This document shows positions 25,403 to 35,820 of a stretch of 64,000 nucleotides of DNA, one piece after another (position 1 is the first letter of the stretch; every line of letters starts with the position of its first letter). The stretch comes from Fasciolopsis buskii (Eukaryota > Platyhelminthes > Trematoda > Plagiorchiida > Fasciolidae): contig LUCM01006167.1 of assembly GCA_008360955.1 (NCBI GenBank), forward strand, positions 83,504 to 147,503, written 5' to 3'. A model generated the notes under the pieces. That model was not told where the DNA came from and searched no databases. It saw only the letters and a program-made list of their open reading frames with translations. The position numbers and the translations under genes were made by a program.

Positions 25403-25653
25403 AGGGTCACCATCCAACCTAGTACGGGAGTGAAATGGGATTAAAGAAACGACATAACGTGCTGTCTGGTCTAGGATCAACCGTGGGACATCTATCTGAC
25501 CGTCTGATTAGTCTAATCGCTCCCTCCTCGTACTACAAGCCGCGTCACAAGTTTCTGGCCACTCGAAAATTTTCGTCGTTTGGAAGTTTATCCAACTCTT
25601 CCGAGAATGCCATCAATCAACAAGCAGTGAAGCAGTTGAAGCGCGCTCTTTGA
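25403..25653 (+). CDS. open frame just upstream of the Jockey-like LINE; possible ORF1 or host exon
   Basis: An acceptor-like AACTTCCCAG ends at about 25405. The frame then runs to a TGA at 25653, with an ATG at 25435 and a basic, Ser-rich product (MGLKKRHNVLSGLGSTVGHL, then FATRK-like and SSFGSLSNSS stretches). It sits about 100 bp before recognisable LINE ORF2 sequence in the same direction, so it may be LINE ORF1 debris. No domain identified. Confidence 0.3.
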
Positions 25654-25759
25654 CTGGCTGCGCTACAATTCTGTCGCCGTTATTTCGTTGTCTTCTTGTC
25701 GGATTTCTAGTTCCATTGTGGTCTCCGTTCGCCGGTCGGAATTAATGTTGTTTAAAACC

Positions 25760-28236
25760 CGTATTCTTTCTCAGCAAGGACTGGTATCAAGCTTTGTTTT
25801 ACCTCAAAGATCTTCCAGCCCATCTAAAACAGGCACTCGTACTGGCTAGTAGGCAGCTCTTAAATGCACTCTTCCAGCCAAGATGTCCATTCCGGCATTG
25901 CTGAATAACAACATTCATTCTCTGTTTGCGAAAATGTCGGATCCGTCCCTCGTACTCCAATCATCGATTCAGGTTCATACTTGCATCATCCGCATGCAGG
26001 AATCGGGACTGAATCAGGATATTGCTGATTCACTCATGTCGATAAACAGCTTCAGATCCCATCGGCAGGACGGCGTTTCGAATAAGACAACTGGAGCCAG
26101 TGTGGCAACATACATAAATTCCCTCTGGTCTGGCAAGTCCAAAGTTAGTTATACGTACTCGCTATGTGGCGTTGGCTATCTCGTAACACAATGTCATTCT
26201 AGGTTTTCTCGCCCTCCTAGTACAATCATAACAAACCTATATATTACCCCTTTCAGCTCGCAATATAATATCAGATTTATTTTCGACTCCCTTCTAGCAT
26301 TTGTTGTCCCTCTTCTTGAAAATAGTCTGCATATTATTGGTGGCTTTAATCATGCATCAATCCTACCACTGTGTGTTTAATTTGACAGACCTCTGCTTTT
26401 CCCCACCGGAGGCAAGTCCATTTTAGTGTTATTCCTAACCACTGATTTTTTCTCCCTGAAACTGCGTGCTGTAATTACAAGTAGTGATCATTGTCTGTTT
26501 CTGTTTAGGCCCAAGATATACTTTAGGTTAGCTTTCCATTCCTTCAAGCAAAAAAAAACAATCAAATCCAAATCGCCCTAATTTTTCACACAACAACCTT
26601 ACTTTTCCTCGAAAATCCCTTTCACACGCATCTGCTTGTTCCAATTTCAAACCCCTGCTCAGTGACAATATCAAACTTTTCACAGAGATGGCCAACGCGA
26701 TCTTTGAAATCTGCTATCCCTTAGAAGCACTATTTGTCTCAAATGGCCGTACCTCCAGCAAGAAACTGAAATCTCTAATAAGAAGCAAGGAGCACTTCTA
26801 TAAATCCCGTAATGACTCACTCGTGCGGTGCATTTCTACCCTAATAAAAGCTGGGATCAAACGTATCGACACGACATTAGCCTTCCAACTCTTGAGTCGT
26901 AACAACAATCAATTTCTATAGCAAAGCACTCGACTGTTGTGTGAGAAGAAAGAGACATGAGAATTGTTCTGCGGATGTCGACAGCATCAATCTTGTTTTC
27001 ATCCATCCTTCCACTTAAACCCAAGTTGTAGTTAGAAGGAATGATGTTGTAACAGTAATAGGTTTTTGTAGGGAAGAGATGCTTGATCTTCTCCACACCA
27101 CTAAAATTACCATGGGGGTTGGTCCTGATAGTCTGCCTTCAGCTCGTTTAAAGCAAGGTGATGTGGTCCTGATGGAGGTATTTACATCTCTGATTAACTC
27201 AGCGTTAAGCTCTTCTTCTATCCCTGATTGTTGGGGACCCGTCACTATTATTTCCACCCCAAAATCTAGCAGTTCGACTGCTTTGGCAAAATGCTTTTGC
27301 CCCATCATTTTAACATCTGGTCTTAAACCGACAAAACTTCAAAACCATCGATTGGCGTGCTACTGGGTGCTGTTCTTTCACCGTTTCTCAGCGACTTATC
27401 AACTAGCTTCCCCTATCATCTGTTTGAGTATGCTGATGATGTTGCTCCCTCTCTCAAGCCGTTTCGAGCAACCATGATTTTCAAAGTTTTCCCAACAACT
27501 TACTTTCTATCTACGATTTCTCTGCACAAGCTGGGTTAAATCTCAACACATCTAAATGTTTCGAATGTCTGTTCTCTATCTCTCGGTCAGCCTGCCCATC
27601 CGAAACGTCTTCCATCAACTCAATAACGCTTAACAGGGCTGATTCTGTGAAACATCTAGGAGATGCTGTTGGTAAAAATTTGAAGTGAACTTCTCATTTT
27701 TCTACCTGACGGTTGTCATTTCAAATCAGGATGCTTCGGCACTACAAGGTGAAACAAAACACCATCTCCCGATTTGTATACCAGTGTGTTTTTCCAACAC
27801 TTCTTTACTGTTCTCCCGTCATTTTTCCAGGTTTTCTTAAAAAGACTTTAAAATTCTTCGCCGGAGACTATCAACTATTAGCCATGTGTCCTTCGTACCA
27901 CTAACTGAATTTTCCCTTAATCTATGTGATCAACACTTAGCAGCATGTGAGAAATTTACTTACGAAATTCTTTCAGATCTCACATTCTCTGAATAACAAT
28001 CTTTCAAACTCCCGCTTTCGTATTTCAACACGACCCACTTTTCGCTCTAGGATCAATATCTATAAGAACCCCACTGTCTCATATTTGGTACGCATCTTGA
28101 CAAATCGTGACCGTGTTTCATCCGACTTCCTGAGCAAACTACTACAATATGCTCAGATAATTCCTTGATGAGTTTTTATCGAATTCTTAGAAGTTGATGA
28201 GTGTAACTGTTTTCCTTCTTTACAATCAAAAAAAAA
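25760..28236 (+). mobile_element. decayed Jockey/CR1-like LINE, endonuclease plus RT
   Basis: Plus-strand LINE unlike the RTE-type ones. Endonuclease: NIHSLFAKMSD, QESGLNQDIADSLMSINSFR (for ESWL), RPPSTIITNLYI, HIIGGFNH (for GDFNHP) and SSDHCLF (the SDH motif) near 26485. Linker: SKKLKSLIRSKEHFYKSRND. RT: GVGPDSLPSARLK near 27115, SSIPDCWGPVTIISTPKSSS, CPIILTS, then VLLGAVLSPFLSD, YHLFEYADDVA (YADD) and LNTSKCFECLFSISRSACPS. The reading jumps from the TSGLKPTKLQ block to VLLGAVLSP, so a mid-RT segment is deleted. C-terminal part: IRMLRHYKVKQNTISRFVYQ and PTLLYCSPVIFPGF. An A-run at 28228-28236 may be the 3' tail. Frameshifts make it inactive. Confidence 0.85.
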
Positions 28237-28239
28237 GTG

Positions 28240-30987
28240 CGACAACATATTTCTGTACGCAAAAGTCCAGACAAAACGAACACACATCTCGCTCTAGACA
28301 CTGAAGTTTGTTCGTTACCAAAACTACTAAATCAGCCGTGACAAACGTCGTAACGCGGTCCTAAAATCTCGTACTTTGAGCATCAAAATGATGAAGTCAC
28401 TTTCTACAAGGAGGACGTTAAAATGATCACTTTTTAGAATGATCCCCGAATCAGAATTGACAACCTGGTCAACTTGAAATTGCGGGACAGTCCCATCCAG
28501 ACTCACATCCGATTGAGGTGCGGCGAAGTGTGCGGACAGAAGACTACCAGTACATAATACCTTACCTCAGTAGACTTTAAGACGTTCTTCTTAGTGCAAA
28601 AAAATAGACTCTCTTTTTATTCATTCTGTCGGTCATAACCTGATAAGCTCCAATGCTAATGTTATTCACTTTCTGTTCAAAGTGAGTCGTAGTTCCTCCC
28701 GGGGTGGGGCAAAGGTGAATTATGGCCCACTTCAAGATGTGTATTCTACGAAATATACATGACATGATCACTGCGTTACTGTCATGTTGCTAACACGGAA
28801 GCTCGCCGATTTTCTCTGATAGTGAACAGTAAAGGACGTTAGCCCATTATGTGTGTAAAGTTCAACGCATTTCTACTGCTGTCCAGAGCTGGCAGATGAA
28901 TCGGACCATTCGTGGAAAATATCTATCAAAGTTAATTAATTTCGCCCTCAGATCATATCAACAAGACAGAGTGTTCCGTCGGCCCAGACTGAACCCGTTC
29001 TCGTCAAGAAACATCACTCCATCCCATTAGTGCACAGGAAGAGAGTGACTTGCAGGTCAACACAAGCGATCCTGGATTGGACGGAGACTCAAACACTATC
29101 TGTCTAACTTTGTGAGCCTTCACTACGAAATTAGATTCCGATGGCCTGTGTGTGTGTGTGTGTGTGTGTGTGACAAATCCAAGTTTGCTTTCAACTCAAC
29201 TAGCACTGGTTGCTGTCTCTCGAATAAAGACTGGATGCTTCCCAAACGATTATGCGCAACTTTTTAAACTTTTCATCCACTTGGTCTGGGGTGCATGATT
29301 TCACACTGGCATGCAGTTACTCGTGGTCAGGTTAGCAGGTTAGCATTGCCGTTTTGCCAGAATAGCGACATGATTTTCCATAGATTATTCGTGTCAAGAT
29401 TTGACCACATACCATTACAGGGAACAGTAAAATGACTAGCCAGCTCTTCTTACCAACGAGTTACAACAAACATCCGAGTACCACAGATCATTTGACTGAA
29501 CTTAGTGATTCACCAACTCACGAAATCACGAAAAAGTAGCTTTTTAATTAGGAGTATTGTTGTAATCGTGTAACACTGTACTTTGGCATAGCTATCACAC
29601 GGCTTTCACGCTGAGCGATTTGTTAAATTGTCAAGCATTTCCAAACTAAGTTTTTACCCCTGGATATGGTCTTTTTTGAATTGTAGACTGCTCCAGTTTG
29701 GATTGAGTCGCAAGATCACTGACCTTGAGTCAGGCTCATAGCATGTGTATGTGCCACAGTATCTGCTTACAAGCGTATTGTTTTACTCATTTGGTTTCTG
29801 ACCGCAAAATACTATCAGTGCGTCCTTATCGCTCTTCTAAATGTCACCAGCCAAATCCGTGAGGGGCCTGTCTGTAAATCCCTCACGCCCATCTACTTCG
29901 TTGACAAAAATAGACTTGTTGTACGGTTACTAGTTAAGATTTCTCTTATATATCAGGTTCGTGTCGTGCGTCCAGTGTGCTATGGTTTAAACGTTTTGGA
30001 TCTATTCAACCATCAGGACTATTTTAAACATGTTTTCCGAAGCCCTGAGACACTTGTGCTTGTGCTCTGCTTTGTGACGCCCACCTCTGACGTCCTGTCT
30101 TTCCATTACACGACCTTGTTTTGACGTCCTGGGTCCTGTGTTCTTCATCTGTGTCAATAGGAAGACAAAATCGGTGGTGTAAATTGTGCTGAGATTCAAA
30201 ATAATTCACGGCTCGAATGGAGTATCACATTCCCCTTGATCCGATCGACTTCTGCGTAAGCCAGCGAAATCTTCTAAGCCAAGGCCCAGTACGCTGTTGT
30301 TCACTTTCAACAGACTCGTTCCAGTATAGTCGTCAGTTCAAACTTTAAGGCCAAAAACCGAGAAAGCACTAGAACACCGGACGAAGCCATTGCTGCTCAT
30401 GCGTCGAGTTACGTCTGATCTCCTTCCAAAATTCTATCGTGTGATATGCTGTTCTTTCCGGAAGGCCAGCTGCCTCCCCCTCAAAAAAAAAAATATCGGC
30501 AATCTAAATGCAAAGTACCGAGCGCAAATACCGGGGTCCCGAAAGAGGACACCAAACGCGTGTACACCAGTTCCGAATGTATTTCAGCAATTTCTATGCG
30601 AAATTCAATGCGGACTGTGACTTAAACTCTTCTCGGTGCCAACATTTGTGAATCCACTACTCTTCAAAATGTTCCCTCTTCGACCGACCGAGTGTACCCA
30701 TCAAACCTATATATATCGCCGGATTGAGATCAAGCATGGCGCAAATACGAGGACGACGAAAAAAGACACAAATCCAATGAAGACACAAGGTATTAGACTA
30801 CGGAGAATAGAAAGATTTTCTGCTTTCGAAAACACGTTCCAATATTTATCATCCTTTGTTATCTTCTTCATGACGCACTAGGGTTCAGAAGTGATAGCGT
30901 ATAATGGATGCAGTTGGTCTTGATTCTAAATCAAACCTCTCAGTGTCTTTAACTTACGATAGTCTTCATTGATTAGGCCCCAATCAG
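28240..30987. other. no recognised gene
   Basis: Only the GT microsatellite at 29.15 kb and weak open frames. Confidence 0.4.
29147..29172. repeat. (GT)n microsatellite
   Basis: Thirteen GT units. Confidence 0.9.
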
Positions 30988-31131
30988 GAAGACAGGGAGG
31001 ATAAACCGATGCCAAAATGGAAGCCAATTTCCGTACACTCCTATTCCAAGTCACAGTCTGACCGCCGCGTCACTTCGTCCAGCCCTGCTCGACATGCGTC
31101 ACGCGAGCATGGAGAGATAAACGATGAACAG
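30988..31131 (+). CDS. candidate internal coding exon, unknown protein
   Basis: Acceptor CCCCAATCAG, then 48 codons in phase 0 and a donor CAG|GTAGAA. The product is hydrophilic and Ser/Arg rich (EDREDKPMPKWKPISVHSYS, then SPARHASREHGEINDEQ), as in disordered or phosphorylated regions. The LINE fragment at 31.3-31.4 kb begins just after. It may belong to the same plus-strand gene as the exons at 34620 and 35640, though a linking exon would be needed because this one ends in phase 0. Confidence 0.4.
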
Positions 31132-31299
31132 GTAGAAGGAGGTGATGCAGGGCGACTGCTTTGTTCAAAGCTCGACTATCCACACCCAATGTGCTACGAC
31201 ACCCCCCGTCATTCCCCAATGGATTTCCCAATCAAACTCGACCAATTCTTTGACAAACTTGGTGGTTGAATACCAAAAGCCACTAAGAATCCATAATGC

Positions 31300-31440
31300 A
31301 AGTGGGTCAGGTCTCACAACCATCAGGGATATTACGAATGGTAGCTTTTCTTTCGGTAAAACCGGATATCACAGTGGTACCATAGGTGTCGTAGATTCGC
31401 GAAATATGCGCTGGCTATCACTATTTGTGACGTGGTTTCA
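31300..31440 (-). mobile_element. short RTE/CR1-type LINE fragment
   Basis: The minus strand reads IASAYFANLRHLWYHCDIRF, matching the LINE block seen as TRLVHLW at 3.06 kb and SRAFVNLRHI at 42.65 kb. The flanking sequence down to about 31150 may be further LINE debris. Confidence 0.6.
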
Positions 31441-34011
31441 CCCCCGACATTATATGCAATCTTAAGGAAGCTTTCAAGGCATCCAAGGTTATTGACTACT
31501 TTCAGCTGTCATAAAACGTGAGTGCATCCACAGGCTCCTGTTGGTTTTCGAGATGTACAACATACACTGGGAGCGTAGATCACATACCCAACTCGAAATG
31601 CCAATCTCCAAGTGATTCAAAAAGTACATAGTTGTCTATGCATTCTTGTTCAACTAGTCGATATGACCAGATTACTGAAAGTTAAAGACTTCATTTTCAG
31701 GAAGACGTTCAACCGTATCGCACAAGGTGTTCTTTAGAGCATCCATTATGGTAAAATTTAGAAGAAACTGGCACTCAGTTGGAGATAGCAAAGGGTGGAG
31801 GGAACTAGTCAAAGGCGATAACCCGACTTGAGGAATCACGATCCCAAGATTTTGGAGGCCGAAGTTTGCATATTAGGTACACTAATTATTAAACGGCAAT
31901 GCCATAACACAGAATGTCTAAGGATGCAGAAGTCTTTGATCTTTGTAATGCACGACGACCCTCTGACAACTTCCGGGAGGCAAAGATGTGACCGACACAT
32001 CCAAGATCTGTGACGAGCCTAGCTTGCTCCTCGCGCATATCGTTCAACATACGAAGGCAACATATGCCAACATCGGAATAAGGATCATGCACATGTAGTT
32101 CGCTCAATTACTACTGAGAACCACTTTTTAAAAAATAGGAACTACAATCGATACTCTTATCACAAAAAAGGGAACTGCTCGAAGCATTATGGTCGAAATT
32201 TCTCTTGCAACGTTCGTTCGACCATGTTTAATGGAGTTGAGAAAAGAAAACTGGAGTCCGGCGCTTTGTGACATCATGAACGTAGAATTTCCTGACAGAT
32301 ATTTGCTTTACAACGTGGATTTGTCAAAACAGACCATGGGACGTGCGAAGGAGTAGCTGTGGGAAGATCTAATGCTGGACTCCATTTAAATTATGTTTCA
32401 AGGCCCCCTACCCAGCATAAAGGGCGTCACTACTCATTGTGGTTAAGCGACTCATCAACTTCGCAGATTGTCTCAGTCATGACTTGAATGCAACTGAACA
32501 GCTTTTGGGACTAACTCATGGCGGCGGCACATCACGTCAAAGATGCTCGTTGAGGCCGTAACATTTTGCGATCTCATGGTAGGTTTGGGTTGAGTTTACT
32601 TATCGTCCGAGCCGTGATTCGCTATTCCCGTGCCCAAATGAGGTGAACTGGTGTACTTGGACAAGGCGCATAGCATCCATAGACATCCAGGATGACACAG
32701 CAGGACCAGTCAGGGTACAGGGTGCAGGATGAAGTTCACTAAACCAGTGACAAACTGCAAAACATTCTCAATAAACAACCAGCAGTACTGGTTGATGTTA
32801 TTAGTAAGGCCAGCTCTAGCCTTTCATGGTGCGTTTAGGAAGCCTATCAAAGCAATTCAGCAACCTAGTGCAGACAAATCTGGGATCGGAGTCCAAAGGA
32901 GTGCTTCGGTAGGAATGGCGATCATGTGTGCATGCCCGTCACCTGTGGCTTAGAACCGTTAGGTCAACTTAGGTCCATTGTGGATTCTAGGTGGATTCTA
33001 GGTGATTCGAACATCAAAATTTCTCACTAGCGAGAAACAGTTGAAGATCCAGGTGTCTAGCTAATGGCCGATAGAAACCAAGACCAAAACAGACACCTAA
33101 GCGCACCTCTTTCGAGGGCAGCGGACCTTTTCTAGCACATTCATGTCTGTCGCTAAAATCACAATATCTGCCTAGTTTGGTTTACATAAGAGATTAAGTA
33201 ACTTTTGTCAAAAAACATCTTTGCGTTCGGGCTTCAATCTATGAGAGTATACGTGGATGCCACAAACAGACTGCGTCTCTCAGAACGGTGGTTACTTTAG
33301 ACGAACCTCTGAATTTCACCACTAGCAAACGTCTGCTGACTGAGGTCCAGTAAACCGGCACGACCTCAGTCCTCTAACTTTGCGCCACATCAATTCTAGC
33401 AAAACGAGAACTAACTGTGTCCCAGTCTCAAAATGATGCGGATTCAACCTCATCAAAGGTTTTCCAAGGAACTCTAGGCAATTATTCCACCCTCCACCCT
33501 AAATACTTTAGAGACCAATTTGGATTAGTGATCGATCCAGAAGCAAACTGCAGTGTTGTAATAAAGAAAGCAGAACAGTGGTAGGATTGTGAAACCTGGA
33601 GTTCGATTGAGACCCAGTGTCCACAAAACGAAACTTGTCGTCGTACGGTTAGCGAGTGTGTCCTGATAGGAAATATTAAAGTGGAACATAAAGCTGTTTT
33701 TTCGCCTATCCTTCAAGTAGGCGACTCCGCTCACTACGACGACGAAAAGCGACGATCACACATTCTACATTTTTGGTCACTACCAGGTGGTTTTTAATCT
33801 ACTAATTTTCAACAAACACGGTAGATTGTCGTGAAATTCAAACTTGGTTGGAAGCAGTTCTCGAATATTGAGCCGGAAAATGTATGCGAACTAGCTTACT
33901 ACCACCGGAGTCCAAGCTGCTGCAGACCATTACCGCTCCCAGACAGTATTTCCCAGTATAATTTTTTGTTGACTTTAGGCCTTCACGTTTCAGTCGGTAT
34001 ATTCCAATCAT

Positions 34012-34250
34012 TTTATTAGTAGGAGATTGAATGTTTTCCTGAAATAATTCACCATGTGATATCATCGCTCAAATCACTATAAAGAAACCATGGAAGCACT
34101 GTACAGCTGTTTCATCCTTGTTAGGAATCATCAGCAGTGCATATCCACCGCGCCCCAACTGGGACGCGAACCCGAACAAGGACGAACGATTGTGAGTCGA
34201 ACGCCTTAGCCATTACGCTACCGGGCAGGCTCTGAACGGTTTGCTGGACT
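34012..34250 (-). mobile_element. tRNA-headed SINE, family A
   Basis: Well-preserved minus copy. The reverse strand gives CCCGGTAGCGTAATGGCTAA, a GGGTTCGCGTCCC B-box, GATATGCACTGCTGATGATT and ATATCACATGGTGAATTATT. This is the best copy in the window, together with 15.2 kb. Confidence 0.78.
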
Positions 34251-34404
34251 TCACCACATGATGTTGCACCTATCCGTCACTGATTTGCACGGTTACTGTC
34301 CGCTAGCTCACAGCGGTGCCAAGTAATCAAGCTCTGTAGGTCATATCCAAAGCCTTCGTCGTACTTAGGCTACCTGCAGAGAAGTCATCTATCAGTAGGA
34401 GTCG

Positions 34405-34470
34405 ATCGCTGAGTTGAGCGGTGACATCACATGGTGACTTATTTCATGAAAATATTCCAATCAGCAAAAG
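34405..34470 (+). mobile_element. SINE family A tail fragment
   Basis: GACATCACATGGTGACTTATT followed by CATGAAAATATTCCAATC matches only the 3' end of family A, in opposite orientation to the full copy 150 bp upstream. Confidence 0.55.
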
Positions 34471-34619
34471 TCAAAATTATTCACGGTCCGGAGCAGGAAT
34501 CGACGTAACAAAACATTAGCGCCATTTTTGGAGCTACGAAGTTGAGACGATGCATGTTTGGAACGGATACTCGGATGAATGATCGGAAATGATGTGTAAA
34601 TCAAAGCAACCAAATGCAG

Positions 34620-35820
34620 GTTTGACTTTTCCGGATTTGAACTATGAACGTGATCCTGATCCTTTCGGACCGCTGTTACGAATACAACCGCCGGAGGATC
34701 AGGCACACTTGAGGTCCACAATGAGGTGAGTACAACGTTGATTTCAATTTCTGTCGAATTTTTTGACATCATGTTAGTCATTGGTTTTGATCCAGTTGTC
34801 CGAAGTGGGAGGGGGCACTGTGAAATAGTGCTAAATAGCCCAATTGGGGACACTGATGACCAAAATCTACCCCACTCACACCATCTACACCAACCATCTC
34901 TATTACCGATGCATCTGAAATGGGCATTGGTCCAGTCCGAGATGTAAGTTCCCGGTCGTTTGCATCTCTCATTTCCTCAATGTAGCCGAGAACGGGTATT
35001 TTCGGACAGTAAAATGTCTTGGCTGCATTCCGTGCGGTGCATGGCCTTTACAAATATCCATTTGGTCTTCAGTTCACAATTGCCGTTGTAGCTCCTTTTC
35101 AACCCGAACAGACCCATGGCCAGGGATAAAGTACTGCCTCGGCAAAATATAACTATGATATTGCGTGGTGACCCGGCCCAGTGGTCCTGCAAGCAGTCTT
35201 CTTATTGTGATACTCACAGTTTGCGGGCGAGACAATCCAAATTCTTCGCACTAGCTGTCCGTTGTGGACGAAACAATTGGAGAAGCTCATGCAACGTTAC
35301 CATTCTCGTTTCATATTTGCTAGTAAGATAAGATGGCAACAAAAAGTGAATTAGAAGTGTACCCTGTACTTTATTGCATTAAGAAGAACATAATGGATTG
35401 CCGCCGACGGATCACTGATCCCATCTATGCTGCACAAACATCTGATAGATAAAGTGGCATTCTTGCATTCGAAACTTCTCTTCTTCCAAATAACTCTTCT
35501 ACTTAGTATTCATTCATTATTCTCCGTTCTTTTTCTGCTTGACCGGATGATGCTGTGAGATAGCAACCTCAAACAGAACACGATAGTACAAGGTTAATGG
35601 TTGTCCAAACTGAACTGAACTACTAGATAAATTGCTCAGGGTTCCTTTGGATGTGATGAAGATGAATTCCTTCTTTCGTCACATGCCCCGGTCATCAGAA
35701 CTGGGCGCAAAAATGTATGTGAACACCGAGGCCTGTTTGTGCAAAGTCAAGTCCGAACCGTCAGAGTTCATGTGGACTTCCGTTATCCCCAATTCAGCCG
35801 AGACCGCTCGTTGGTGCTAG
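34620..35820 (+). CDS. candidate last two exons of an unidentified plus-strand gene
   Basis: Exon 34620-34725 has an acceptor AAATGCAG and a donor ATGAG|GTGAGT; it encodes LTFPDLNYERDPDPFGPLLR, then IQPPEDQAHLRSTM. It ends with two bases of a codon. Exon 35640-35820 (acceptor TTGCTCAG) completes that codon as Arg and runs VPLDVMKMNSFFRHMPRSSE to a TAG, ending AETARWC. Phases match. A canonical AATAAA lies at 36251-36256. A second frame through the last exon is also open, which weakens the call. The exon pair at 34977-35319 on the other strand lies inside the intron. No family recognised. Confidence 0.38.
34977..35319 (-). CDS. candidate last two exons of an unidentified minus-strand gene
   Basis: Exon 35319-35218 (acceptor TTACTAG, donor AAACT|GTGAGT) encodes KYETRMVTLHELLQLFRPQR and TASAKNLDCLARK. 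After an 84-nt intron, exon 35133-34977 (acceptor GAGGCAG) continues in matching phase: TLSLAMGLFGLKRSYNG, then a polar end to a TGA. The length, codon look and splice sites are good, but no domain is recognised. The plus-strand pair at 34620/35640 encloses it, so at least one of the two models may be false. Confidence 0.33.
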
